A stretch of DNA of 9,118 nucleotides from Chloroflexota bacterium (GTDB lineage Bacteria; Chloroflexota; Anaerolineae; Anaerolineales; Anaerolineaceae), in contig JAJUJY010000163.1 in assembly GCA_029265085.1 (NCBI GenBank), positions 1 to 9,118 on the forward strand, written 5' to 3'. Both the position numbers and the translations under genes were made by a program. Within the stretch, counting starts at the first letter, position 1; each line of letters opens with the position of its first letter. Positions 1-6,803 of the stretch are shown here, one piece after another. Below the pieces are notes generated by a model that was not told the origin of the DNA, searched no databases, and was given only the letters and a program-made list of their open reading frames with translations.

Positions 1-1816
1 ATGGAGCCAGGCCATCTTGAATGGCCGAAAGCGTGAAAATCTCAGCGGTTAACTGCGGCAATTCAATTTCCCAGGCATCTTCGCGGCGCAACACGGTTAA
101 TTCATGGCGATTATGAGCATACACCGCAAATCGTGACCCTTCCAGGCCTTCCACATCGTCTGGCCGAACAGCTCCTTTTAACGGAGGAAGTTCTTTGCCC
201 TCCTCATACCGGGCATTAAAGACACCCAACACGCCGTTTTCTCGATTCAAAGAGAAGATTTTCAATAAAACATCCGATTTCACCGGGTTAAAGAATAAAC
301 AATCACGTGTCGGCCGTCCGGGTTGGATTGCCCGCAATACCGTTCCATCGGGTAATACCAGCTTGCGCAGCAAATCAAAATCATGCTCTGTGGGCTTATC
401 GGACACATAAACCGGGCCGCCCGAAACCGCTCTACCGGCAGCGTGGAAAGCACCCATAGGATGTCCGGACTGGAACATATCCCAATCGGGGTGATTAAAC
501 TCACCAAACCACATTCCAACCTGGGCATTAACATACAAATGCAAACCATGCGTTTCCGGTTTTTTCGGCCAGAAATCGGTTGAAGTCCGCGTCAGCGTGG
601 AATTGAGGGTGCAGTAATGCATTTCGTTTGCATTGGACATACAGTTAATTAATGCGCCGCGAAAATGTGTCTGCGCGGAGCCTTCCAATGCTTCATGATA
701 TGCCTGCATTAACTTAACACGGCCGCCTGAACCAGCTGCAACCAGTTCCAGGCTGGCCTGGTTATCAACTTTTACCCCATCTACCCCTTGTTGGCGCAAA
801 TGCCGGTGATAATCCTGATAGAAGCGGTAAATCTGTTCCGGTGAAACCAGCCCAACTACCTTGCCCCACCATTCAGCAACCTCAGGCACGTAATGGGCTA
901 ATCCTGGGGTCAATGTCCGCGGTACGGCACGTACCCCATAGCCGGGCAAACTGGACTCATCAACCCCGCCCCAATAGCCAACCACCGCATGCCAGACCAG
1001 GAAAGTATCGATTCCATATTCTCCCTTGGCCATTTGTACGGTTTTGGATAAATCACCCGGAAACTTTTCATTCGCATGATAACCGGTCAACCGCATCTCA
1101 CCACCAGGCATTTTCCGCACCGATTGCCAGCCATCATCCAAGATGAATAACTTTGGCTGCACACCGCCTTCGGCAAAACTTTCCAACCCATCACGAACAT
1201 CCTGCTGAGTCACTTCTTGATAAAAGGCATCCCAGGTACACCAGCCGAATTGATCCACAAAGGCTGGCAGCGGCTTTTCAACCCGCCTCCGGCCTGTGCC
1301 GTGGAACGCACCAACCGATACAGCAGCATCCTCCATCAGTGTATAGGGATTACTCCCTGCTGCCAGGAACAGGCAGGTTACCTCATCCGTGACAATAGAC
1401 AAATCATTTGATTCTGCTACCACCTCAAGGTAATCTTCTCCATGCCCCTGGACAGAACAACGGAAATCACCACTAATTAAGGGTACGATCAGCAGGCAAC
1501 TTCCATCGGTAAGTTCAGCCAATACGTATTGCGACTCAATCGGAATTTCACCGCCCCGTGTTCCAGCTGCGCATGTCATCCAGAACGGCTCATAACGGTG
1601 GCAGCTCGTAAATGCTTTGATATTCGCCAATTTTCCAATCGGTAATACAAGGCGTGAAGCCGCAGCTTGAGTTTTCGCTTTGATGAAAACGCCAACCTCT
1701 GTTGGATCTTCCAAAACCTGAACGTTTTCAGATAATTGATCCAAGAATTTTAATTGACTGTAGCCAAGTCCCTGGTTATTCCAGGTGATGGGGTAAGCAG
1801 AAGCAATTTGTGCCAT
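1..1816 (-). CDS. Sip1/raffinose-synthase-type alpha-galactosidase (GH36-like), 3' end cut off by window
   Basis: This is a glycoside hydrolase of the raffinose synthase/Sip1 branch of GH36, expected to hydrolyse or transfer alpha-galactosyl groups. The 605 visible residues read without a stop and run off the window at base 1. Family signatures are clear: FGWCTWDAFY (190-199), ILDDGWQ (225-231), GVKVDNQ (347-353), RTSTDFWP (410-417) and PDWDMFQSGHP (443-453), followed by SGGPVYVSDKP (465-475). By family analogy Asp351 is the nucleophile and Asp414 the acid/base. No signal peptide is apparent, so a cytoplasmic enzyme acting on imported oligosaccharides is likely. The start at 1816 is chosen because AAAGGA lies 6 nt upstream; an in-frame ATG at 1834 has no ribosome site. 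It is the second gene of an operon with the acetyl esterase, 56 nt downstream of it. True raffinose synthase activity is less likely than alpha-galactosidase in a bacterium, but sequence alone cannot separate them. Confidence 0.88.
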   Translation of the reverse strand, partial: MAQIASAYPITWNNQGLGYSQLKFLDQLSENVQVLEDPTEVGVFIKAKTQAAASRLVLPIGKLANIKAFTSCHRYEPFWMTCAAGTRGGEIPIESQYVLAELTDGSCLLIVPLISGDFRCSVQGHGEDYLEVVAESNDLSIVTDEVTCLFLAAGSNPYTLMEDAAVSVGAFHGTGRRRVEKPLPAFVDQFGWCTWDAFYQEVTQQDVRDGLESFAEGGVQPKLFILDDGWQSVRKMPGGEMRLTGYHANEKFPGDLSKTVQMAKGEYGIDTFLVWHAVVGYWGGVDESSLPGYGVRAVPRTLTPGLAHYVPEVAEWWGKVVGLVSPEQIYRFYQDYHRHLRQQGVDGVKVDNQASLELVAAGSGGRVKLMQAYHEALEGSAQTHFRGALINCMSNANEMHYCTLNSTLTRTSTDFWPKKPETHGLHLYVNAQVGMWFGEFNHPDWDMFQSGHPMGAFHAAGRAVSGGPVYVSDKPTEHDFDLLRKLVLPDGTVLRAIQPGRPTRDCLFFNPVKSDVLLKIFSLNRENGVLGVFNARYEEGKELPPLKGAVRPDDVEGLEGSRFAVYAHNRHELTVLRREDAWEIELPQLTAEIFTLSAIQDGLAP

Positions 1817-1822
1817 AGGAAT

Positions 1823-1828
1823 TCCTTT
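1823..1828 (-). promoter_or_regulatory. Ribosome binding site deciding the galactosidase start
   Basis: The minus strand reads AAAGGA here, 6 nt before the ATG at 1816. The alternative ATG at 1834 would put this motif inside the coding region and has only AT-rich sequence before it. This supports the shorter start, MAQIASAYPI. Confidence 0.75.
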
Positions 1829-1872
1829 GTCCATATACAAAATACGTTCTCAAAGCTTTTAACAACTGGTAG

Positions 1873-2847
1873 TTAAACAGGCCAACTCTTATTAAGGAAT
1901 CTTGCTTTTTCGATATCATGAAAATCCGCCCCACCCTCGTGGTGATTATATGGATAAATTCGGATCTCTTTCTCGCCCGCAAAGTGGTTATATGCGCCAT
2001 AAATAGTTGATGGGGGGCAAATTTCATCCATCAAACCCACCGAAAAGAGTGCTTTGGCTTTACTCCGTGCAGCAAAATTCATTCCATCAAAATACGAAAG
2101 GGTCCGAAAAACTGTATGGATCTTATCCCGGTGAATTTTGCAATATGCGGATATTTCCTGGTATGGGTAAGCATCAGTTATCTCAGTTGCGCGCCTGTAA
2201 TGGCATAAAAAGGGAACATCCGGCATAACCACCTTAACGTCAGGTACCAGCCCTGCCACCGCAATAGAAATTCCTCCACCCTGGCTGCCGCCGGTCACAG
2301 CTACCCGTTCGACATCCACCGCAGGGTGATTGCGTGCTGCTTCCACAGCGCGAACGGCATCCACAAAAACCCGGCGGTAATAGTAAGTCTCCGGTGAAAG
2401 GATCCCCAAGGTCATAAACCCAGGGATATGCGGGCTGGAACCATCCGGTTGTAAGTCCGCGGTATCTCCGGTACGCCATGCACTACCTTGCCCGCGTGTA
2501 TCCATAATCAGGTGGGCATATCCCATGCTGCTCCAGAACAACCAGTTGGTAGCAAAACCACGTCCACCACCGTAACCGATGTATTCTACAACTACTGGCA
2601 GCCGTTCACTGCGCTGGCGCGGCAGGAGCAGCCATCCTTTAATAGGTTGTCCTGCATATCCGGAAAAAGTGACATCATAGCTTTCGATTGTTTTTAATCC
2701 ATAATCCACCGGTTCAAACTGCGGATTAAGCGAATACTTTTGTGCATTTTGCAGCGTGTCAGCCCAAAAAGCATCGAAATCTTGCGGTTCGTCACGCTCA
2801 GGACAATAGGTTTTTAATTGGTCAAGGGGCAGATCAAAAAAAGCCAT
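1873..2847 (-). CDS. Acetyl xylan esterase / cephalosporin-C deacetylase family (AXE1) carbohydrate esterase
   Basis: This is a 324-residue alpha/beta hydrolase of the AXE1/CAH family (carbohydrate esterase 7), which removes acetyl groups from xylo-oligosaccharides and other small acetylated sugars and is normally cytoplasmic. Length and opening ([14 protein letters not shown]) fit the family. Numbering from the ATG at 2847, the nucleophile elbow is GGSQGG with Ser188, the acid is Asp274 in GLMDEICPP, and the base is His303 in YNHHEGG; Tyr92 in EYIGYGGG fits the oxyanion-hole tyrosine. DTRGQG (116-121) is another family hallmark. An in-frame TTG at 2853 would add two residues, but AGGA at 2857-2860 is 9 nt from the ATG and only 3 nt from the TTG, so ATG is preferred. 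There is no signal peptide. It is the first gene of an operon with the alpha-galactosidase and sits behind a palindromic operator, suggesting sugar-controlled expression. Confidence 0.92.
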   Translation of the reverse strand: MAFFDLPLDQLKTYCPERDEPQDFDAFWADTLQNAQKYSLNPQFEPVDYGLKTIESYDVTFSGYAGQPIKGWLLLPRQRSERLPVVVEYIGYGGGRGFATNWLFWSSMGYAHLIMDTRGQGSAWRTGDTADLQPDGSSPHIPGFMTLGILSPETYYYRRVFVDAVRAVEAARNHPAVDVERVAVTGGSQGGGISIAVAGLVPDVKVVMPDVPFLCHYRRATEITDAYPYQEISAYCKIHRDKIHTVFRTLSYFDGMNFAARSKAKALFSVGLMDEICPPSTIYGAYNHFAGEKEIRIYPYNHHEGGADFHDIEKARFLNKSWPV

Positions 2848-2900
2848 AGCCAACCATCCTGTTAAAAAAATACTGGGAAGATATAGGTATTTTATCTCGA

Positions 2901-2930
2901 ATTATAAAAATTGCAGAAAATTCATGTTAC
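2901..2930 (-). promoter_or_regulatory. Predicted promoter of the esterase-galactosidase operon
   Basis: A perfect TATAAT -10 hexamer lies at 2901-2906 on the minus strand. With an 18-nt spacer the -35 would be GTAACA (2925-2930, four of six consensus bases), which falls inside the palindrome at 2924-2939. The transcript would start near 2894, giving a leader of about 47 nt. The weak -35 embedded in an operator suggests regulated expression. A second possible -10 (TAAAAT) lies just downstream with a poorer -35. Confidence 0.65.
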
Positions 2931-2939
2931 CGGTAACAT
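2924..2939. promoter_or_regulatory. Perfect 16-bp palindrome, probable LacI/GalR-family operator
   Basis: ATGTTACC followed by GGTAACAT is a perfect inverted repeat with no spacer and a central CG step, the usual form of LacI/GalR-family operators. It closely resembles the ATGTTA-N4-TAACAT type of site bound by the enterobacterial gluconate repressor (recalled, not searched). It overlaps the -35 region of the esterase promoter, a position suited to repression. No regulator gene lies in the window, so the cognate protein is unknown. Confidence 0.65.
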
Positions 2940-2948
2940 TGACATCTC

Positions 2949-2974
2949 CAAAAAAGGCTGCTCTCGAGCAGCCT
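2949..2974 (-). terminator. Intrinsic terminator after the S9 peptidase gene
   Basis: On the minus strand AGGCTGCT, a CGAG loop and AGCAGCCT form a perfect 8-bp hairpin followed directly by a run of Ts. It begins 6 nt past the stop codon of the S9 peptidase and separates that unit from the esterase operon on the same strand. There is no T run on the other side, so it acts in one direction only. Confidence 0.92.
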
Positions 2975-2980
2975 GGCCAA

Positions 2981-4861
2981 CTATGGAGCATATAAAACAT
3001 TTTGGTATAAAAACCGCTCAACCTTGCTTAGATAGTCCAGAATGGTTTCCGGCTTGCGGAAGCTGTGTCCTTCTCCCTCGTACACCTGAAACAGGTGAGG
3101 AATATTATTTTGGCGCAATACCTGAACAATTTCCTCAGACTGGCTGAGAGGAACAACCGGGTCATCTTTCCCGTGGAAAATCGCCAGGGCGTTTTGAATC
3201 TGCGCTGCATGGAACAGCGGCGACCGAGCATAATAGGCTTCGGCGGCCTCTGGCAAAGCTCCCGTTAACCAATCCGTATAGCTTGCCTCGAACTTAAAAG
3301 TCTCCATTGCAAGAGTATATAAATTGGTAACGCCATACAGGCAGATACCAGCTTTATATACTTTTGGATAACGCGACAGCGTATTTAACACGGTAAAGCC
3401 GCCTGCGCTGCTGCCATGAATAATCAACCGTCCAGAATCTGCCAGGCCGCGTTCTTTAAGCATGTGTGCTGCTGAGACTGCATCTTCCACATCAAAGACA
3501 CCCCACTGCCCGCCAAGAGCTTCTTGATACGTACGGCCATATCCAGTGGAACCGCGATAATTTAATTCCAGCCAGGCATACCCGCGCGAGGTGAAATATT
3601 GTACTTCCGCATCATAAGCCATCCAGGCCTGGGTTGTAGGACCGCCGTGAATGTGTACAATCGCTGGCGGCAGCCCGGGTGATTTTACCCCTGGATGAGT
3701 AGGGGGATAGTATAAGCCGTAAATCGTCTCACCGGTTTCGTTATGCCAGTTGAGCTGCTGTGGATAAGAAAAATATTCTCCCTCGACCCTCTCAGCGTCC
3801 AAAGCGGCTGCTACCTGCAAAGTGTTTCCATTCCATTGCACCACCCGCTTTGGAATTGCCGGTGCCGATCCAATAAAAGCGATTTCATCGGCAGTTGGAG
3901 AAACAGCAATTTGCTCAATCCAGGTATAGGGAGCAGTGTCAATGGATTTAGAAAATCCTATCGCTAACTCAACCGCCCATAATGTCGCCTTACCTTGTTC
4001 AAAACGGGTATAAAAAATCCGCTGGCTGGTTGGACTCCAGCCGTAAAACCGCAGCCCGTAAATCCAGGCGGGGGTGCTTAAGATTAATCCTTCGCCGCCA
4101 AGCAGTTCATGCTGCTCCCCGGTAGCCAAATCGAAAAGAATGAGGACTTCCCATTCCCCTTTGGTAGCAATATAACTTAACCACCGTCCATCTGGTGAAA
4201 ATTCTGGCTGTGTGTATACCTGACCTGGTTCCCCAGCTATGACGCTGCTCTGGCACAGGTGGGGTGGAGTTCCTTGCAACGTTCCCAGGTTTAAACGTGT
4301 GGATTGCCAGGGCATATCCGGTTGGTTCCATTCCAACCAGGCAATTTTTTGGCCGGATAGATGCCAGGCGGGACTCATATAAAAATCCGCACCTTGAACC
4401 AACTTAACTGGCCAATCACGCCCTTCTGCATCTACCAGTGCCAGCACATCATTGCGCCCATCGCTGAAGCAGTAAATCACCCACCGTCCATCCGGTGATA
4501 CCGCCGGTGAGGCGGTGCTGCCGTAGGAAGGTGTAATTGCTTTGGGCAGCCCCTTATCCAAAGCCATACGATAAAGGCGGCCGCTGCGCTCCGAAAAATA
4601 CACCTGGCTGCCAGCAATTGTAAACTCGCCGCCGCCGTATGCCAGACCGCCTTTCACATTTTGTTCCAGAGTCAAATCCCGAGAAACCCCATCTGAAGCT
4701 CTCTGAACCAGCACACCTTGCCCGGCTCGTCCTTCTACCCACACCAAACTACGCCCATCTCTGCCCCATTGAACATCGTTGATGCGCAATCGGCGCGATA
4801 ACATTCCTGCGCTAAATGGGCTTGGCCATTGGCCGTAAGGACAAAAGGCTTTCGCTGCCAT
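2981..4861 (-). CDS. S9 family prolyl-oligopeptidase-type peptidase (acylaminoacyl-peptidase/dipeptidyl peptidase-like)
   Basis: This 626-residue serine peptidase has an N-terminal beta-propeller and a C-terminal alpha/beta hydrolase domain, typical of S9C enzymes that cut short peptides in the cytoplasm. Propeller repeats show as recurring S-P-D-G-R-W-type segments (for example SPDGRWVIYCFSDG and SPDGRWLSYIATKG). The catalytic domain starts near HIHGGPT and contains LNYRGSTGYG. The nucleophile is Ser485 in HGSSAGG, the acid lies in HGKDDPVVP (566-567), and the base is His599 in GEGHSF. The ATG at 4861 is chosen because the protein then begins AAKAFCPYGQWPSP, the usual start of this family. 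A longer in-frame start at 4903 would run through the end of the thioredoxin gene. Only 4 nt separate it from the thioredoxin stop and no Shine-Dalgarno is visible, which suggests translational coupling. Substrate specificity cannot be read from sequence. Confidence 0.92.
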   Translation of the reverse strand: MAAKAFCPYGQWPSPFSAGMLSRRLRINDVQWGRDGRSLVWVEGRAGQGVLVQRASDGVSRDLTLEQNVKGGLAYGGGEFTIAGSQVYFSERSGRLYRMALDKGLPKAITPSYGSTASPAVSPDGRWVIYCFSDGRNDVLALVDAEGRDWPVKLVQGADFYMSPAWHLSGQKIAWLEWNQPDMPWQSTRLNLGTLQGTPPHLCQSSVIAGEPGQVYTQPEFSPDGRWLSYIATKGEWEVLILFDLATGEQHELLGGEGLILSTPAWIYGLRFYGWSPTSQRIFYTRFEQGKATLWAVELAIGFSKSIDTAPYTWIEQIAVSPTADEIAFIGSAPAIPKRVVQWNGNTLQVAAALDAERVEGEYFSYPQQLNWHNETGETIYGLYYPPTHPGVKSPGLPPAIVHIHGGPTTQAWMAYDAEVQYFTSRGYAWLELNYRGSTGYGRTYQEALGGQWGVFDVEDAVSAAHMLKERGLADSGRLIIHGSSAGGFTVLNTLSRYPKVYKAGICLYGVTNLYTLAMETFKFEASYTDWLTGALPEAAEAYYARSPLFHAAQIQNALAIFHGKDDPVVPLSQSEEIVQVLRQNNIPHLFQVYEGEGHSFRKPETILDYLSKVERFLYQNVLYAP

Positions 4862-4865
4862 TCGC

Positions 4866-5189
4866 TTACAGGTAAGGCTCAAATTTCTCGATGAGTTTTT
4901 CAACCGGTTGGAAACCGGTCAGACGTTGGGCAACCTCTCCATTGACGAACAAAATCACGGTTGGAACACCCATCACCTGGTACTGCATCGCCAGGTCAGA
5001 AGATTCATCCACATCAATCTTGCCAACCCGGACTTTCCCCGTCCAGGTCTTTGAGAGTTTTTCCAATTCAGGTTCTAAACGCTTGCATGGTCCACACCAC
5101 ACAGCACCAAACTCTACCAGCACTGGTTTGGTTGATTTAAGAACATCCTTCTCAAAGTTTGCCTGGTTGATTAGTTCAAAGCTGCTCAT
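4866..5189 (-). CDS. trxA: Thioredoxin
   Basis: This 107-residue single-domain thioredoxin is of standard length and would reduce protein disulfides in the cytoplasm with electrons from thioredoxin reductase (not in this window). The active site is WCGPCK with Cys32 and Cys35, and the cis-proline loop is GVPT with Pro76; the C-terminal glycine region LTGF (90-93) is present. The start at 5189 is supported by GGGAG 5 nt upstream and by a promoter whose -35 would lie inside any longer version. Two positions differ from the classic sequence: the buried Asp26 is Glu, and the Trp after Phe27 is Gly (VEFGAVWCGPC). The S9 peptidase begins 4 nt after the stop, so the two are almost certainly cotranscribed. 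The symbol is used generically; genomes often carry several thioredoxins and this may not be the main one. Confidence 0.93.
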   Translation of the reverse strand: MSSFELINQANFEKDVLKSTKPVLVEFGAVWCGPCKRLEPELEKLSKTWTGKVRVGKIDVDESSDLAMQYQVMGVPTVILFVNGEVAQRLTGFQPVEKLIEKFEPYL

Positions 5190-5247
5190 TCTCGCTCCCA
5201 AATGATTTAATTTATTGCAGATATTGCATATCCTACAAACCTGCTTT

Positions 5248-5276
5248 AGTATAGCTGATGGTGGTTGATTTGTCAC
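5248..5276 (-). promoter_or_regulatory. Predicted sigma70-type promoter of the thioredoxin-S9 peptidase pair
   Basis: On the minus strand GTGACA (5271-5276, five of six consensus) and TATACT (5248-5253, five of six) are separated by exactly 17 nt. The transcript would start near 5241 and carry a leader of about 50 nt. This makes the pair at least partly independent of the glyS T-box. No hairpin terminator is visible between the glyS stop and this promoter, so read-through from glyS is also possible. Confidence 0.75.
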
Positions 5277-5293
5277 CCAAGGAAGATAGAAAT

Positions 5294-6703
5294 TTATTCG
5301 CCATCCATCGGGTCTATTTGCTCGCGTAAGAACCGGGCAAGGTCACGGATCGGCAACCGTACCTGGCTCATTGCATCCCGATCACGCACCGTCACGGTAT
5401 CGTCTTCCAGGGTCTGGAAATCAATTGTGATACAGAATGGCGTTCCAATTTCATCCTGAGAATAATACCGTTTCCCGATATTACCGCGTTCATCCCAGGC
5501 TGTAGCATAACGCCGTGAAAGTGTGTTGTACACCGACCGCGCTTTTTCCACCAAATCAGGTTTATTTTTTAATAAAGGAAAAACGGCTACTTTATATGGT
5601 GCTAAAGAAGGCTTTAAACGCAGCACAACACGCTGGTTGGCTTCATCTTCCCAGTAGGCATCACATAACACCATTAAAAGCAGCCGGTTGATACCCACGG
5701 CGGGTTCGATCACGTGCGGCAAGAAAGCTTTTCCGGTTTGCGGATCCGTGTAACGCAAATCGCGCCCAGAAAATTCCATGTGCTGCTGCAAATCAAAATC
5801 GGTACGGTAAGCAATTCCCCATAACTCTTTGAAGCCAAAGGGAAACTGGTAATCCAGATCATAGGTTTCGCGGGAATAGTGACTGCGTTCCTGATCCGAG
5901 TGGCGCCGCCAACGTAAATTTTCCGCCCGGATACCAAGCGTGCCGGTGATAAAATCCCACATGCGAGACTGCCAATCCTGGAAAATTGTCTGCCAATCCG
6001 ATTTCTCCGGGTCAAAGAAATATTCAATTTCAGCCTGTTCAAATTCCAGTGTACGGAAAATAAATTGGCCTGTGGTCATTTCATTGCGAAAACTCTTGCC
6101 TACCTGCCCGATCCCAAACGGAAGCTGCAGCCGGCTGGAATTTAATACCTGTAAGAAATTGGTAAAAATACCCTGCGCCGTTTCACCCCGCAGATACACA
6201 GGCATTTTTTCACCTTCCACCACGCCAATGGCGGATTGGAACATAATGTTAAATGCTTTGGGAGGTAAAATTTCATTCCCTTCCGGACTCTTGATCTTCA
6301 ACCGCTGGATTAATTCGCCCATTTGTTCCAGGGATAAGCCTTCCACCAGGACCTCTTCCGGCTGAGGATGTTTTTCCAACCACTCCGCGATCAAATGATC
6401 CGCCCGATAGCGTTTATGCGTGATTTTATCTTCGACCAACGGGTCATTAAAAGCATTCACATGCCCCGAAGCAACCCAGGTTTGCGGGTGCAGCAAGATT
6501 TGCGAATCGATACCAACCATATCTGTCCGGCGGGTAATTAATTGTTCCCACCAAAGATTACGGATGGTGCGCAGCAGTTCCGCGCCCAAAGGACCGTAAT
6601 CATATGAGCTGGCCAACCCGCCGTAAATTTCTGAGGTGGGATATACAAATCCGCGCCTTTTGGATAACGATATTATTTTTTCCAGCGTAGCAATTGGTGC
6701 CAT
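5294..6703 (-). CDS. glyS: Glycine-tRNA ligase, dimeric alpha2 type (class II)
   Basis: This 469-residue enzyme attaches glycine to tRNA-Gly. It belongs to the alpha2 class IIa form (like the Thermus and eukaryotic enzymes), not the bacterial alpha2beta2 GlyQS form. Visible features are GFVYPTSEIYGG and SSYDYGPLG near the N-terminus, RGETAQGIF (172-180), class II motif 2 from FRNE (205-208) through LEFEQAE, motif 3 EPAVGINRLLL (333-343), and an anticodon-binding domain from about LAPYKVAVFPL (367-377) to the end. The ATG at 6703 is chosen because GGAGGT lies 4 nt upstream; longer in-frame ATG starts would read through that ribosome site. Expression is controlled by a glycine T-box in the leader, which matches the enzyme identity. 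Thioredoxin follows 104 nt downstream with its own promoter. Some databases use the symbol glyQS for this form. Confidence 0.96.
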   Translation of the reverse strand: MAPIATLEKIISLSKRRGFVYPTSEIYGGLASSYDYGPLGAELLRTIRNLWWEQLITRRTDMVGIDSQILLHPQTWVASGHVNAFNDPLVEDKITHKRYRADHLIAEWLEKHPQPEEVLVEGLSLEQMGELIQRLKIKSPEGNEILPPKAFNIMFQSAIGVVEGEKMPVYLRGETAQGIFTNFLQVLNSSRLQLPFGIGQVGKSFRNEMTTGQFIFRTLEFEQAEIEYFFDPEKSDWQTIFQDWQSRMWDFITGTLGIRAENLRWRRHSDQERSHYSRETYDLDYQFPFGFKELWGIAYRTDFDLQQHMEFSGRDLRYTDPQTGKAFLPHVIEPAVGINRLLLMVLCDAYWEDEANQRVVLRLKPSLAPYKVAVFPLLKNKPDLVEKARSVYNTLSRRYATAWDERGNIGKRYYSQDEIGTPFCITIDFQTLEDDTVTVRDRDAMSQVRLPIRDLARFLREQIDPMDGE

Positions 6704-6707
6704 ACAA

Positions 6708-6713
6708 ACCTCC
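6708..6713 (-). promoter_or_regulatory. Ribosome binding site of glyS
   Basis: GGAGGT on the minus strand, 4 nt before the ATG at 6703, is a near-perfect Shine-Dalgarno. It decides the start among three in-frame ATGs (6718, 6715, 6703). It lies downstream of the T-box terminator and is not part of that hairpin, consistent with control at transcription and not translation. Confidence 0.88.
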
Positions 6714-6730
6714 ATCAAGTATTTCCGGCG

Positions 6731-6750
6731 CGGGGAAATAAAAATCCCCG
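6731..6750 (-). other. Third alternative hairpin overlapping the T-box terminator tail
   Basis: CGGGGA (6745-6750) and UCCCCG (6731-6736) on the minus strand can form a perfect 6-bp stem around an eight-base U-rich loop. It uses the G run from the 3' arm of the terminator and sequesters the terminator U tract in its loop. It can form only in transcripts that have passed the terminator. Confidence 0.5.
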
Positions 6751-6773
6751 CAGCATGCTATGATGCTGCAGGG
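6736..6773 (-). terminator. T-box-regulated intrinsic terminator
   Basis: On the minus strand CCCUGCAGCAU pairs with AUGCUGCGGGG across a six-base loop (11 pairs including one G-U), followed by AUUUUUAUUU. Its 5' arm includes the CCCUGC used by the antiterminator, so the two structures exclude each other. Confidence 0.92.
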
Positions 6774-6803
6774 ACGGCTGTTACAGTCGCGGTTCCACCC
6801 TGC
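6768..6803 (-). promoter_or_regulatory. T-box antiterminator
   Basis: GCAGGG (6798-6803) pairs with CCCUGC (6768-6773), leaving the seven-base bulge UGGAACC that captures the tRNA acceptor end. A short upper helix (GCG with CGU, extended by CUG-UAA-CAG) sits above the bulge, as in known T-boxes. Confidence 0.9.

Noticed and set aside
841..1411. Plus-strand open frames with proline- and histidine-rich translations
   Set aside because: They lie wholly inside the minus-strand galactosidase, whose family motifs are unmistakable; low-complexity translations of this kind are typical antisense shadows.
1834..1834. Alternative upstream ATG start for the alpha-galactosidase
   Set aside because: No ribosome site precedes it, and AAAGGA sits 6 nt before the ATG at 1816.
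1858..1877. Inverted repeat TTTAAC-N8-GTTAAA around the esterase stop codon
   Set aside because: A six-base AT-rich stem with no T tract is too weak to call a terminator, and the next gene follows closely.
5219..5231. Short inverted repeat GATAT-N3-ATATC and a repeated TGCAATA in the thioredoxin leader
   Set aside because: The arms are short and AT-rich and lie downstream of the predicted start; chance is a sufficient explanation.
5190..5276. In-frame 29-residue N-terminal extension of thioredoxin containing an extra cysteine-rich stretch (CRICNICNK)
   Set aside because: It would overlap the -35 and -10 of a good promoter and skip a well-placed Shine-Dalgarno; the shorter 107-residue form matches normal thioredoxin length.
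6032..6091. GlyRS motif 2 lacks the TPR and VRE residues of the Thermus/human enzymes
   Set aside because: Other bacterial alpha2 enzymes also vary here, the core FRNE and EFEQ residues are kept, and nothing suggests a defective enzyme.
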